64,000 nt of DNA from the NCBI GenBank assembly GCA_947683425.1, contig CANTUQ010000055.1, positions 9,833,501-9,897,500 of the forward strand. Direction: 5' to 3'. Source of the stretch: Excoecaria cochinchinensis (lineage: Eukaryota > Streptophyta > Magnoliopsida > Malpighiales > Euphorbiaceae). A program made the translations under genes and the position numbers. Position 1 is the first letter of the stretch, and every line of letters starts with the position of its first letter. Under the pieces are notes generated by a model. That model had not been told where the DNA came from. It ran no database searches and saw nothing but the letters and a program-made list of their open reading frames with translations. Positions 54,719 to 64,000 of this stretch are shown here, in pieces.

Positions 54719-57276
54719 TGTCACACCCCATAAGTGGCCTAATTGGAATTAGTGATTTTAATTGGACAATTAAGGCTAATTGGGTAATATTCAAGTGGAA
54801 AGGAGGATTAAATTGCAAGTATTAATAAAGTAATTAAATGGTAGATTTTATTTTGGTGAGTAAAAGGTAATTTGGCATGGAGCAATTGGTAAATTGGAGT
54901 AAGTGATTTGTGTCATTGTGCATGTGTGCCAAGTGGAAGAGGTGAGTGTGCGTGGGTGAGGGAAAAGAGGAGTTTGAACTTCTTTGGCTCCTGGAAAAAA
55001 ACCAAAACTGATGAGGTTCTTCCTCTTTTGCACTCTCTCACGTTAGCCATTTTCTCCCTCTCCATTTGCTGTTTATTTTCATTTGCATGTGTATGAGCAT
55101 CTGTTTTGAGAGCTTGGGTTGTGAGTTTTGAAGCTACAGAAGGTAAGTACTGTTTATTTTCGTGGGGTTCTTTTCTCATGTGGGTTTATAGAGATTCTGT
55201 TCTTGGTTAATGAATTTTGGTATTACTTGTTTGCAAGCTCCTGAAGATAAAAGAAAAGACAAAGGAAAGGATAAGATTTTGGACTGAAGTAGTGCAGTGG
55301 GCATTTTGGGACTTCAGTAACAGGTTTGGGAGTGTGTCTGTCTTGCTCATTTTTGGATCCAGATTGCAGTTTTGTTGCTAATATAGTTATGTGTGTTGGA
55401 CTATTGAAATGCATGGGTTATGTAGTGTTCGATACATGATTACAGTAGGAAAAGAATGATATGAGTTTGCTAATGAGATGTTTATATATGTATATGAATG
55501 TGAAACTCTGGTTTGGGTCTCTTTCTGTTTATATTCTGTAATTATATGTTAGTATGAATAAAGTGAGTGAAATTGCTGTAATTGTGCTCAGAGGACTTAA
55601 AGGTATGTGTTTGAATGATTATTTCATAAAAAAATGGTTTTATACAAATGGGGTTTTGAATTTGGAGAGTGCTCTGTTTTCTGGATTTTCTGGGTTTTCT
55701 ACGCTTTTTTGGAATTTGATTTTGAGAAGATGATGGAGTTTGGGAAGAGAATCAGAAATGTGAGAAGAAGGTCACGAGACGTGATGATGAATCACGCCGT
55801 GACCCCCTTCTCGGTTGAAGGTCACGAGGCGCGAAGCAGCTTCACGCCGTGACTCCTTCTTTGCTGAAGGTCACGTGGCGTGAAGCGGCATCACGCCGTG
55901 ACTTTCGCCTTCTTCCTGTGACTTCTCTTCCTCTCCTCTCGGGCGTCACGGGACGTGACTGATGGTCACGCCGTGACTGCCTTGTTCTTCGGCGAGGCAC
56001 TTGCGAGAAACCAGCGTCACGCGACGTGACGAATGGTCACGGCGTGACCGGCCTCTACCTGCTGCCCGTTTTCCAAAACTGAAGTTTAACTTCTGATTTC
56101 AAGAATTTTTGCACTACTTGACAAATATTTGATTTAAAATCTGTATTGTGTTTTAATAATTGCTTAATATTAGGTTTTGTATACATGATTAATGATTAAT
56201 ATACATGATTTACGTGTTTATAGTCTATTTAACAGGGACTTTTCAATATAAGCTATTTGTTCTTATTACCTCCTGTAGTTAATATTTATATGTTTAAATA
56301 TTTCTGAATTTGATTATTATACAAGTATACATGATTTATAAGCTAGTATTTAATGAAATTCTCATGATTTGATACATGAATTATTGAATTGTATTCTTTG
56401 AGCCTGAATAAGTCATAGTAGTGGATAAGTAAGCGCTTACCTAGGTCAGTGTGTGTGCAGCTGCTATATGATAAAATGATATATGCGGGTCCGTTTGGAT
56501 CCTTGTTTCGACCATGTTTGGTCTATATGGAAATAAAGCGGGACCTCGGTCTCTATATGAAAAGTACATGTTTGAGACTCATGTCTCTATATGCTTGGGA
56601 TACTGTGTTCTATCAGTATCCATTTGACCGCATCCACTTCTAGAGAGTATTTTAGACTAGTCAGGCTATGAGTTTAAATGTGTTGCATATGTTGAGATGT
56701 ATTGTTGACATGATTACAAGCATATGATGTACATGAATTCTTACATAGCTTTATAATATATACCTTGAATCTGTATACTTGGAATGATGAGATTGATAAA
56801 TTGAGTACTTAATTATTGTATTGTTATAAATATTGTATTTGCATGTTGTTTGTTGTTTTGTTCCTCCCCACTAAGCGTTATCGCTTAGCACGGGCTTCTT
56901 TTCCCGTGTAGGTGGCGAGTTCGGGTTGGAGTCTGATATCTGCAGGTCGGCCACTAGGAGTCTTTTTGATCGAAGTTGTTTGAAGTCTTCCGCTGTAGTT
57001 TTGTATATGGCTTGTGTATAGCAAAATGAATCTTTTGTAAAGAAACAAACATTATTTTTGTATATGTATTTGCTTACGAGCCCTTTTTGTAAAACGATAT
57101 TGATATATGTTATATGTAAACAGGATTTTACTATTATATGATTAAAAGTTTCTTTAAATCTCATTTGATTTTTGGTTTTCTTTTATTTATTTATACATGT
57201 GTAAATGTATATGATTATATGTGTTTGCCCGCGTGGCACTCCGGCATCCTTCCAACGGGGATGGCGGGGTGTTACA
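54719..57276 (+). repeat. TG2 5' LTR
   Basis: TGTCACACCCCATAAG to GGGGTGTTACA. Landmarks: splice-donor-like ACAGAAG/GTAAGTAC at 55142/55143, palindrome array 55765-56050, and double hairpin CTAAGCGTTATCGCTTAG (56871-56888) with GCACGGG...CCCGTG. Confidence 0.93.
55765..56050. repeat. GTCACG palindrome array in TG2 5' LTR
   Basis: Units such as GGTCACGAGACGTGATGATG, AATCACGCCGTGACC and GTCACGCGACGTGAC, about eight palindromes built on GTCACG/CGTGAC. The 3' LTR copy is at 59764-60049 with very few changes. Confidence 0.88.
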
Positions 57277-57279
57277 GCT

Positions 57280-57291
57280 TGGTATCAGAGC
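57280..57291 (+). other. TG2 primer binding site (initiator tRNA-Met type)
   Basis: TGGTATCAGAGC, three bases after the LTR end. Confidence 0.9.
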
Positions 57292-57371
57292 TCAGGTTTG
57301 GTGGTTATTGGTTATGTTGTGATTGTTTGAGTGTCGAGTCGAGTCTATGCATGAGAGTCAGTTTTGTATAG

Positions 57372-57402
57372 TGGCCTAATGCAGATGTCTTGTGTTTTGT
57401 AG
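57372..57402 (+). promoter_or_regulatory. Splice-acceptor-like sequence before TG2 gag
   Basis: GGCCTAATGC (CTAAT branch-like) followed by TCTTGTGTTTTGTAG at 57388-57402, seven bases before the gag ATG. With the LTR donor at 55143 this predicts a 2260-base leader intron that contains the palindrome array, the double hairpin and the primer site. Confidence 0.55.
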
Positions 57403-57409
57403 AGTTTAT

Positions 57410-58705
57410 ATGGAGTCGGATCCAAGTGAGTATATGGGCGACACTATGAGCAGTTATAATGTGGGTCCTAGATAGAATCCAGTTAGAAGAGATGATCCAG
57501 TTAGACAGGATAGACATGAGCGGGAACCTGCACCAGCTGAGGGTGCAAATAGAGGTGTTGCTTTTGATCCAGCGTTAGTTCAGGGGTTATTACAAGTGGT
57601 TGATAGGTTGACTGCACCTAAGGCTCCAACTGAATTGTTAAGAAAGAGAGGAGCAGAGGATTTTCATGGGACTGCCTTAGATGAATCCGATGTGGCTGAA
57701 TTTTGGCTAAAGAGAGTGGACAGGATTTTGCAAGAGATTAGATGTCCTGCTGATCAGAGAGCTTCTTGTGCAATATCGTTGCTTCAAGGACCAGCATATG
57801 ATTGGTGGGAACTTGTGATGAGGAATCCTCAGCGACCAGCCGAACTGACTTGGGAATATTTCAAGAAAGAGTTTGAGCAAAAGTATATAACGAAGGCATA
57901 TCAAGAAGCGAAATGGAGAGAGTTCATTAGTTTGAAGCAAAGGGGCATGACTGTCAGTGAGTACGACAAGGAGTTCAATAGGCTAAGTAAGTATGTGCCT
58001 GAACAGTTGTTGACAGATGAGTTCAGATGTAGGCACTTTTTAGAGGGATTGCGTGAGGTATTCAGAGGTCCCTTGTCTGCGATGATTGTCTTGCAGCCAG
58101 TTGGGTATTATCAGATTGTGGCTGCAGCAATGAGGTTAGAGGAATCTGAGGAGATCAAGCAGAGAATGGCTAGCAAGAGAAGAGCACCAGAAGGGGGAAA
58201 TGTGAGTAATAAGAAGTCCAAGGGTACTCCAGTTGAGCAAGGATCTAGAGGAGGTGTACAAGTGCCTTCACAGGTTGAGAGTGTAGCCCCACATGGTAGT
58301 AAAGGAAATCGAGCACCAGAATGTGAGCACTGTCATAGGTACCATTGGGGTACGTGTCGCAAGATTACCGGCGCTTGTTTCAAGTGTGGAAGCATGGAAC
58401 ATCGATTTGCCTTTTGCCCTAGTCGACAAGAGAACCAGAATCAACAAGAAAGCCGAAAATCCAATGTTATCCAAAGCAATCGTGAAGGAAGTCGAGCTCC
58501 GAGAGCACCATCAGAAACAGTGCAGCGACCTGGTGCTACTGAGGATCATAATCAGTATAGAGGTTATGCTATGATTGCTAGAGATGCGACGGGTGCAGCG
58601 GGTCCTTCGGGTAAGTGTTTACATGTTCAGTTTTGTCTCGTTTCGGTTTTGATATTTGAGTTGTATTCGGTACGCAAGGAAATTTCGAGGACGAAATTTT
58701 CTTAA
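57410..58705 (+). pseudogene. gag: TG2 gag with a single early stop
   Basis: ATG at 57410 (MESDPSEYMGDTM...), in-frame TAG at codon 22 (57473-57475), then open to 58705, 432 codons overall. The gag domain (DRLTAPKAPTELLRKRGAED, LLQGPAYDWWELV, KEFEQKYITKAYQEAKWREF) is followed by a basic linker, CEHCHRYHWGTC and an intact CCHC knuckle CFKCGSMEHRFAFC. The last codons read through the terminal hairpin (EISRTKFS). Only one stop separates it from an open gag, so sibling copies elsewhere in the genome may be intact. No protease follows. Confidence 0.9.
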
Positions 58706-58717
58706 GGAGGGGTGAGT
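58681..58717 (+). promoter_or_regulatory. TG2 AGGA-loop hairpin and polypurine tract
   Basis: AATTTCGAGGACGAAATT at 58681-58698, then TTAAGGAGGGGTGAG before the 3' LTR. Confidence 0.82.
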
Positions 58718-61275
58718 TGTCACACCCCATAAGTGGCCTAATTGGAATTAGTGATTTTAATTGGACAATTAAGGCTAATTGGGTAATATTCTAGTGGAAA
58801 GGAGGATTAAATTGCAAGTATTAATAAATTAATTAAATGGTAGATTTTATTTTGGTGAGTAAAAGGTAATTTGGCATGGAGCAATTGGTAAATTGGAGTA
58901 AGTGATTTGTGTCATTGTGCATGTGTGCCAAGTGGAAGAGGTGAGTGTGCGTGGGTGAGGGAAAAGAGGAGTTTGAACTTCTTTGGTTCCTGGAAAAAAA
59001 CCAAAACTGATGAGGTTCTTCCTCTTTTGCACTCTCTCACGTTAGCCATTTTCTCCCTCTCCATTTGCTGTTTATTTTCATTTGCATGTGTATGAGCATC
59101 TGTTTTGAGAGCTTGGGTTGTGAGTTTTGAAGCTACAGAAGGTAAGTACTGTTTATTTTCGTGGGGTTCTTTTCTCATGTGGGTTTATAGAGATTCTGTT
59201 CTTGGTTAATGAATTGTGGTTCTACTTGTTTGCAAGCTCCTGAAGATAAAAGAAAAGACAAAGGAAAGGATAAGATTTTGGACTGAAGTAGTGCAGTGGG
59301 CATTTTGGGACTTCAGTAACAGGTTTGGGAGTGTGTCTGTCTTGCTCATTTTTGGATCCAGATTGCAGTTTTGTTGCTAATATAGTTATGTGTGTTGGAA
59401 TATTGAAATGCATGGGTTATGTAGTGTTCGATACATGATTACAGTAGGAAAAGAATGATATGAGTTTGCTAATGAGATGTTTATATATGTATATGAATGT
59501 GAAACTCTGGTTTGGGTCTCTTTCTGTTTATATTCTGTAATTATATGTTAGTATGAATAAAGTGAGTGAAATTGCTGTAATTGTGCTCAGAGGACTTAAA
59601 GGTATGTGTTTGAATGATTATTTCATAAAAAAATGGTTTTATACAAATGGGGTTTTGAATTTGGAGAGTGCTCTGTTTTCTGGATTTTCTGGGTTTTCTA
59701 CGCTTTTCTGGAATTTGATTTTGAGAAGATGATGGAGTTTGGGAAGAGAATCAGAAATGTGAGAAGAAGGTCACGAGACGTGATGATGAATCACGCCGTG
59801 ACCCCTTTCTCGGTTGAAGGTCACGAGGCGCGAAGCAGCTTCACGCCGTGACTCCTTCTTTGCTGAAGGTCACGTGGCGTGAAGCGGCATCACGCCGTGA
59901 CTTTCGCCTTCTTCCTGTGACTTCTCTTCCTCTCCTCTCGGGCGTCACGGGACGTGACTGATGGTCATGCCGTGACTGCCTTGTTCTTCGGCGAGGCACT
60001 TGCGAGAAACCAGCGTCACGCGACGTGACGAATGGTCACGGCGTGACCGGCCTCTACCTGCTGCCCGTTTTCCAAAACTGAAGTTTAACTTCTGATTTCA
60101 AGAATTTTTGCACTACTTGACAAATATTTGATTTAAAATCTGTATTGTGTTTTAATAATTGCTTAATATTAGGTTTTGTATACATGATTAATGATTAATA
60201 TACATGATTTACGTGTTTATAGTCTATTTAACAGGGACTTTTCAATATAAGCTATTTGTTCTTATTACCTCCTGTAGTTAATATTTATATGTTTAAATAT
60301 TTCTGAATTTGATTATTATACAAGTATACATGATTTATAAGCTAGTATTTAATGAAATTCTCATGATTTGATACATGAATTATTGAATTGTATTCTTTGA
60401 GCCTGAATAAGTCATAGTAGTGGATAAGTAAGCGCTTACCTAGGTCAGTGTGTGTGCAGCTGCTATATGATAAAATGATATATGCGGGTCCGTTTGGATC
60501 CTTGTTTCGACCATGTTTGGTCTATATGGAAATAAAGCGGGACCTCGGTCTCTATATGAAAAGTACATGTTTGAGACTCATGTCTCTATATGCTTGGGAT
60601 ACTGTGTTCTATCAGTATCCATTTGACCGCATCCACTTCTAGAGAGTATTTTAGACTAGTCAGGCTATGAGTTTAAATGTGTTGCATATGTTGAGATGTA
60701 TTGTTGACATGATTACAAGCATATAATGTACATGAATTCTTACATAGCTTTATAATATATACCTTGAATCTGTATACTTGGAATGATGAGATTGATAAAT
60801 TGAGTAATTAATTATTGTATTGTTATAAATATTGTATTTGCATGTTGTTTGTTGTTTTGTTCCTCCCCACTAAGCGTTATCGCTTAGCACGGGCTTCTTT
60901 TCCCGTGCAGGTGGCGAGTTCGGGTTGGAGTCTGATATCTGCAGGTCGGCCACTAGGAGTCTTTTTGATCGAAGTTGTTTGAAGTCTTCCGCTGTAGTTT
61001 TGTATATGGCTTGTGTATAGCAAAATGAATCTTTTGTAAAGAAACAAACATTATTTTTATATATGTATTTGCTTACGAGCCCTTTTTGTAAAACGATATT
61101 GATATATGTTATATGTAAACAGGATTTTACTATTATATGATTAAAAGTTTCTTTAAATCTCATTTGATTTTTGGTTTTCTTTTATTTATTTATACATGTG
61201 TAAATGTATATGATTATATGTGTTTGCCCGCGTGGCACTCCGGCATCCTTCCAACGGGGATGGCGGGGTGTTACA
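58718..61275 (+). repeat. TG2 3' LTR
   Basis: 2558 bp, near-identical to the 5' LTR; hairpin at 60870-60887, palindrome array 59764-60049. Followed by CACGC and the rest of the OGL LTR. Confidence 0.93.
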
Positions 61276-61280
61276 CACGC

Positions 61281-62156
61281 ACTGGAAAGAGGTTCCACAT
61301 CGCCGAAAATCGCGCTAGAAGCTCGCACTGCCACTCCCTCCAATCTCCTTACTGGCGGCGAGTGGCAGAGGCCGGTGGCTACAGCCTGGATCGTCCGGGT
61401 CTACCGGTTCCTCCGATGGGCCGTGAGCGGTGGTCCGGCGCTGTGGCTGGCCGGCGGTGCCACCGCTTCCTCCCCTCTCTTTCTCCTTTTTCGGCGTTTT
61501 CGTTGGCCCTGCATGTCTCTCTGTTTTGCTTTTCTTTCACTTCTTTTCTCTTTCTTTGTTTGGCTTTCACTTTCTCTCTTTTGGTTTGTTCACTGTTCTT
61601 TGTTTCTTCTTCATTTATTTTGGCTTTTCTTGGCTTTCTTTGTCCTCTCTTTATTTTCTTTTTCTTTCTTTAGCTTCGGGCTCCTCTGTGCTTACTCCTC
61701 TTTTTTCTTTTTGTTCTTCATCAGCCCCTCCCCTCTTTGTCTTCATATCTTTCTTTTTACACCCCCCATTAGGGTTTTCTCCATAATCTATATATATATA
61801 TGTATATTTTTTTAATTTAATTCCTACTTAAATTATCACATATTTTAATTAATTAAATACTATATATTTTCCTTTTTTTAACTTTAATTAATTTACTTAA
61901 ATTATCACACATTTTACTTAATTAGACACTATATTTATTTTCTTTTTTTCAATTTTAATTATCCTACAATACTAACTAATAAATTAACTAATTAATTTTT
62001 AATATTGCATGCATATATATATTTTTTGTATTTTTAAGTTTTTATTTATATATTTTTTTTCGAAGAAATTATATAGTAGCCTTGAGAGAGCTTGGAGAGC
62101 CAAAATTGCCATTTCTTGGACAGATATTACCCTTGACTCAGGACCCGGTGTCTATA
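61281..62156 (-). repeat. OGL 5' LTR, outer part
   Basis: Continues the GC-rich island and T/C-rich tract, aligning with 46916-47789. Ends GGTGTCTATA, then GTTCT (62157-62161). The TATA counterpart of 47372 is altered here (TTTTTACACC on the plus strand). Confidence 0.88.
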
Positions 62157-62250
62157 GTTCTATTTTATAAGCTTTCGCTTAGTTTTTGCATGTATGTATG
62201 TGTTTTCCGTGTGTAACATCCCGATATTCCTCCCGAATTGTGTTGGGGTG
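62157..62250 (+). repeat. TG3 5' LTR remnant, right end
   Basis: TTTTCCGTGTGTAACATCCCG...TTGTGTTGGGGTG resembles the TG2 LTR end, but the last few bases and the primer site are deleted: the sequence jumps from GGGGTG to GCCTAATGC of the gag leader. Confidence 0.6.
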
Positions 62251-62284
62251 GCCTAATGCAAATATTTTCTTGTGTAGAGTTTAG
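62251..62284 (+). promoter_or_regulatory. Splice-acceptor-like sequence before TG3 gag
   Basis: GCCTAATGC then ATATTTTCTTGTGTAG, eight bases before ATG. It matches TG2 at the equivalent place. Confidence 0.5.
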
Positions 62285-63439
62285 ATGGAGTCCGATCCCA
62301 GTGAAGAGATAGGTGAGACGGTGGGTAGTGTTAATCCTGCAAGGGTTAATCAGCTAGCACAAGATAGACCTCGGGCTAAAGGTTTGGGTCCAGCTTATTG
62401 TGATCCGGTACTGATGCAAGGAATGATGCAACTGATTGAGAGGTTAACTGCCCCTAAGGCCCCGACTTATTTGATTAGAAGGAAAGGGGTAGAGGAATTT
62501 AGTGGTATGACTTTGGATCTGTCAGATATAGCCGAGTATTGGTTGGAGAAGATGGGAAAAATTCTGCAAGAGATAAACTGCCCATTGGATCAGAGGGTTA
62601 ATTGTTCAGTGTCCCTTTTGCAAGGTCCGGCTTATGATTAGTGGAAGCTGGTGTTAAGGAACCCCTAGCAACCTATAGAGATGACATGGGATTACTTTGT
62701 ACAAGAGTTTGAGAAGAGGTATGTGACTAAAGCTTACCGAGAGGCAAAGTGGAAGGAATTCGTAAGCTTAAGGCAGAAAGTGTTATCAGTAAGTGATTAT
62801 GAGAAGGAATTCTATAGGTTAAGTAAGTATGTGCCAGATTTGTTGCTAACCGAGGAATTCAAGTGTCGCCAGTTTGAAGACGGGTTAAGAGAGAGTATCA
62901 GGGGTCCTCTTTTAGTGATGGCTGTCATGCATTCGGTAAGGTACTTCCAATTGGTTTTGGCAGCGATGAAATTGGAAGAGTCAGAAGTGATTAAGCAGCA
63001 TAAGGAACTTAAGAGAAAATCAAATGTTAGTGGTGTACCGAGTGTTAAGAAGTCGCGAGAAGTCGCTAGTAGGTAGGTTACCTGAGGATCAGGTCGTGAG
63101 CCGGTATCGAAGGATAGTGTTTTGGCACCATCAAGTAAGGGAAGTACAGTGCCTAAATGCGAGCAATGTGATGGGTTCCATTGGGGCACTTATAGGAGAC
63201 TTTCTAGAGCATGTTTTTAATCTGGTAGCATAGAGCATATGCTGGCCAATAGCCCGGTTTTGAGGGAACGTTCAGTTCAGCCGAAAAGTAAGGGTAATAT
63301 GGGAGTGACTGGATCTGCTAGAGGAGGTAAACGAAGTGGGCAGATAGTGCAAGCACCATCGGAGACGGTTGAGAAATCGATACCTTCGGGTGGTCCAGCT
63401 CGATGCTTCGCCATGATTAGGAAAAAAGAAAATGAGTAG
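62285..63439 (+). pseudogene. gag: TG3 gag, decayed but frame kept
   Basis: ATG 62285 (MESDPSEEIGETVGSVNP...) to TAG 63437. In-frame stops at 62639-62641, 62666-62668, 63074-63076 and near 63218, but no frameshift. The gag domain (IERLTAPKAPTYLIRRKGVE, LLQGPAYD, VQEFEKRYVTKAYREAKWKE) aligns with TG1 and TG2. The zinc region reads CEQCDGFHWGTY and its second knuckle has lost cysteines to Ser and a stop (63158-63240). Non-functional. Confidence 0.85.
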
Positions 63440-63533
63440 GTGGGTCCTTCTTGTAAGTTCCTAATTGATTAAAGTTTGATTGATATGAGTTCTGTTATTG
63501 TAAGTGTATTGTTATCTATTTGGTATCGGGTGA

Positions 63534-63569
63534 AATTTTGAGGACGAAATTTCTTAAGTAGGAGAGAAT
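63534..63569 (+). promoter_or_regulatory. TG3 AGGA-loop hairpin and polypurine tract
   Basis: AATTTTGAGGACGAAATT (63534-63551, one G-T pair in the stem), then TCTTAAGTAGGAGAGAA before the LTR. Confidence 0.75.
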
Positions 63570-64000
63570 TATAACATCCCGAATTACACCCTAGTACGAT
63601 TAGTGGTGTTAATTCTGAATTTGTATGAGTTTAAGCATAATTGAGGACTTATTTGAGTGGATTTATTAGTTGTTGAGGGAAAAAAGGACTTGAGGGACTT
63701 AAGTGAGAATTTGCCATGGACTTGATGTGGAATTTAGCTTGAGTGGGACACTTGTCAAGTGTGAGGCAAGTGGCATGATGTGGGAGTCCCACCTAGGATT
63801 AGTGCATGCTTTATAAGAGGAGTTAGTGGATTTTTCTGTCCCTTTTGGGTTTTGCATGTAGTTTCCTTCTCTCTCTTATTCCTCTTCCTCACGTTTTCTA
63901 CCCTTCATCTCTTCTTTCTTTGATTGTGTGGCTTGTGGGTTATTTTTGCTACTTAATTGGATTAATTGAAGAGTTTAATCAAGGATTTAAGTTGAGAGGT
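63570..64000 (+). repeat. TG3 3' LTR, cut by the window end
   Basis: Starts TATAACATCCCGAATTACACC (TG mutated to TA). The first 430 bases only; pyrimidine-rich sequence at 63840-63930 suits the transcription-start region of such LTRs. Confidence 0.7.

Larger units (their letters stand above)
54719..61275 (+). mobile_element. TG2: young gag-only LTR retrotransposon (TR-GAG-like)
   Basis: LTRs of exactly equal length, 2558 bp (54719-57276 and 58718-61275), nearly identical (about a dozen differences noticed), duplication CACGC at 54714-54718 and 61276-61280. Internal region 1441 bp with primer site, gag and purine tract, but no pol. Near identity of LTRs and an almost open gag make it the youngest element here. 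It sits in the OGL LTR. Confidence 0.93.
45360..62156 (-). mobile_element. OGL: Tat/Ogre-like element without coding region
   Basis: Related LTRs at 45360-47789 and at 53009-62156 (split by TG2), with duplication GTTCT at 45355-45359 and 62157-62161. A tRNA-Arg-type primer site lies beside the right LTR and a purine tract beside the left one, so it reads on the minus strand. The 5.2-kb internal region (47790-53008) has no gag or pol frame. Size and lack of genes fit a LARD-type non-autonomous partner of Ogre/Tat elements. Confidence 0.88.

Overview
The window is a block of nested LTR retrotransposons from a plant nuclear genome, most likely an angiosperm with a large repeat-rich genome. I found no host gene, no rRNA or tRNA gene, no CRISPR array and nothing bacterial. 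All recognisable coding sequence is Ty3/gypsy gag or pol, or the extra ORFs typical of Tat/Ogre/Athila-type elements, and nearly all of it is broken.

Layout. (1) 135-7053, minus strand: TG1, a gag-only element with 2.7-kb LTRs and TSD CCTAT, inserted just outside a Tat/Ogre-type LTR. (2) 7188-9233, minus strand: OG1, the 3' LTR and 3' internal end of a Tat/Ogre-type element with a minisatellite. (3) 9234-about 20960, plus strand: OG2, a 5' LTR with a tRNA-Arg-type primer site, decayed gag/pol and an integrase tail, followed by an antisense extra ORF, divergent TATA boxes and two Athila-like ORF1 copies facing each other. (4) 20999-40663, plus strand: TK, a Tekay/Del-type chromovirus with gag, protease, RT, RNase H, integrase and chromodomain, and a 5' LTR cut short. 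Its RT gene is split by (5) 24834-35392, minus strand: TRI, a gene-poor element with three 3.15-kb LTRs and two 550-bp internal domains inside a single TSD pair (CCTTT). (6) 40761-44589, minus strand: NX, a small non-autonomous element (TSD TAACA), inside SX, the remains of another LTR (40664-45068). (7) 45360-62156, minus strand: OGL, a Tat/Ogre-like element without genes (TSD GTTCT), whose 5' LTR is split by (8) 54719-61275, plus strand: TG2, a young gag-only element (TSD CACGC). (9) TG3, a decayed gag-only element whose 5' LTR remnants flank SX and OGL and whose gag and 3' LTR fill 62157-64000.

How they fit together. TK is the only element with a full set of chromovirus domains. TG1, TG2, TG3 and TRI lack pol but share TK's cis signals: a TGGTATCAGAG primer site (deleted in TG3), a double hairpin in the LTR, a splice-acceptor-like sequence at the gag start, and a hairpin with an AGGA loop beside the polypurine tract. 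This fits non-autonomous families mobilised by a Tekay-like partner. The order of insertion can be read from the nesting: SX went into a TG3 LTR, OGL into the same LTR, TG2 into OGL, TK and NX into SX, and TRI into TK.

The most interesting signals are structural. The AGGA hairpin is kept in different reading frames and, in NX, with a different but still paired stem. A candidate 5'-leader intron would remove the primer site from gag mRNA. Each family has its own unrelated array of GC-rich palindromes in the LTR.
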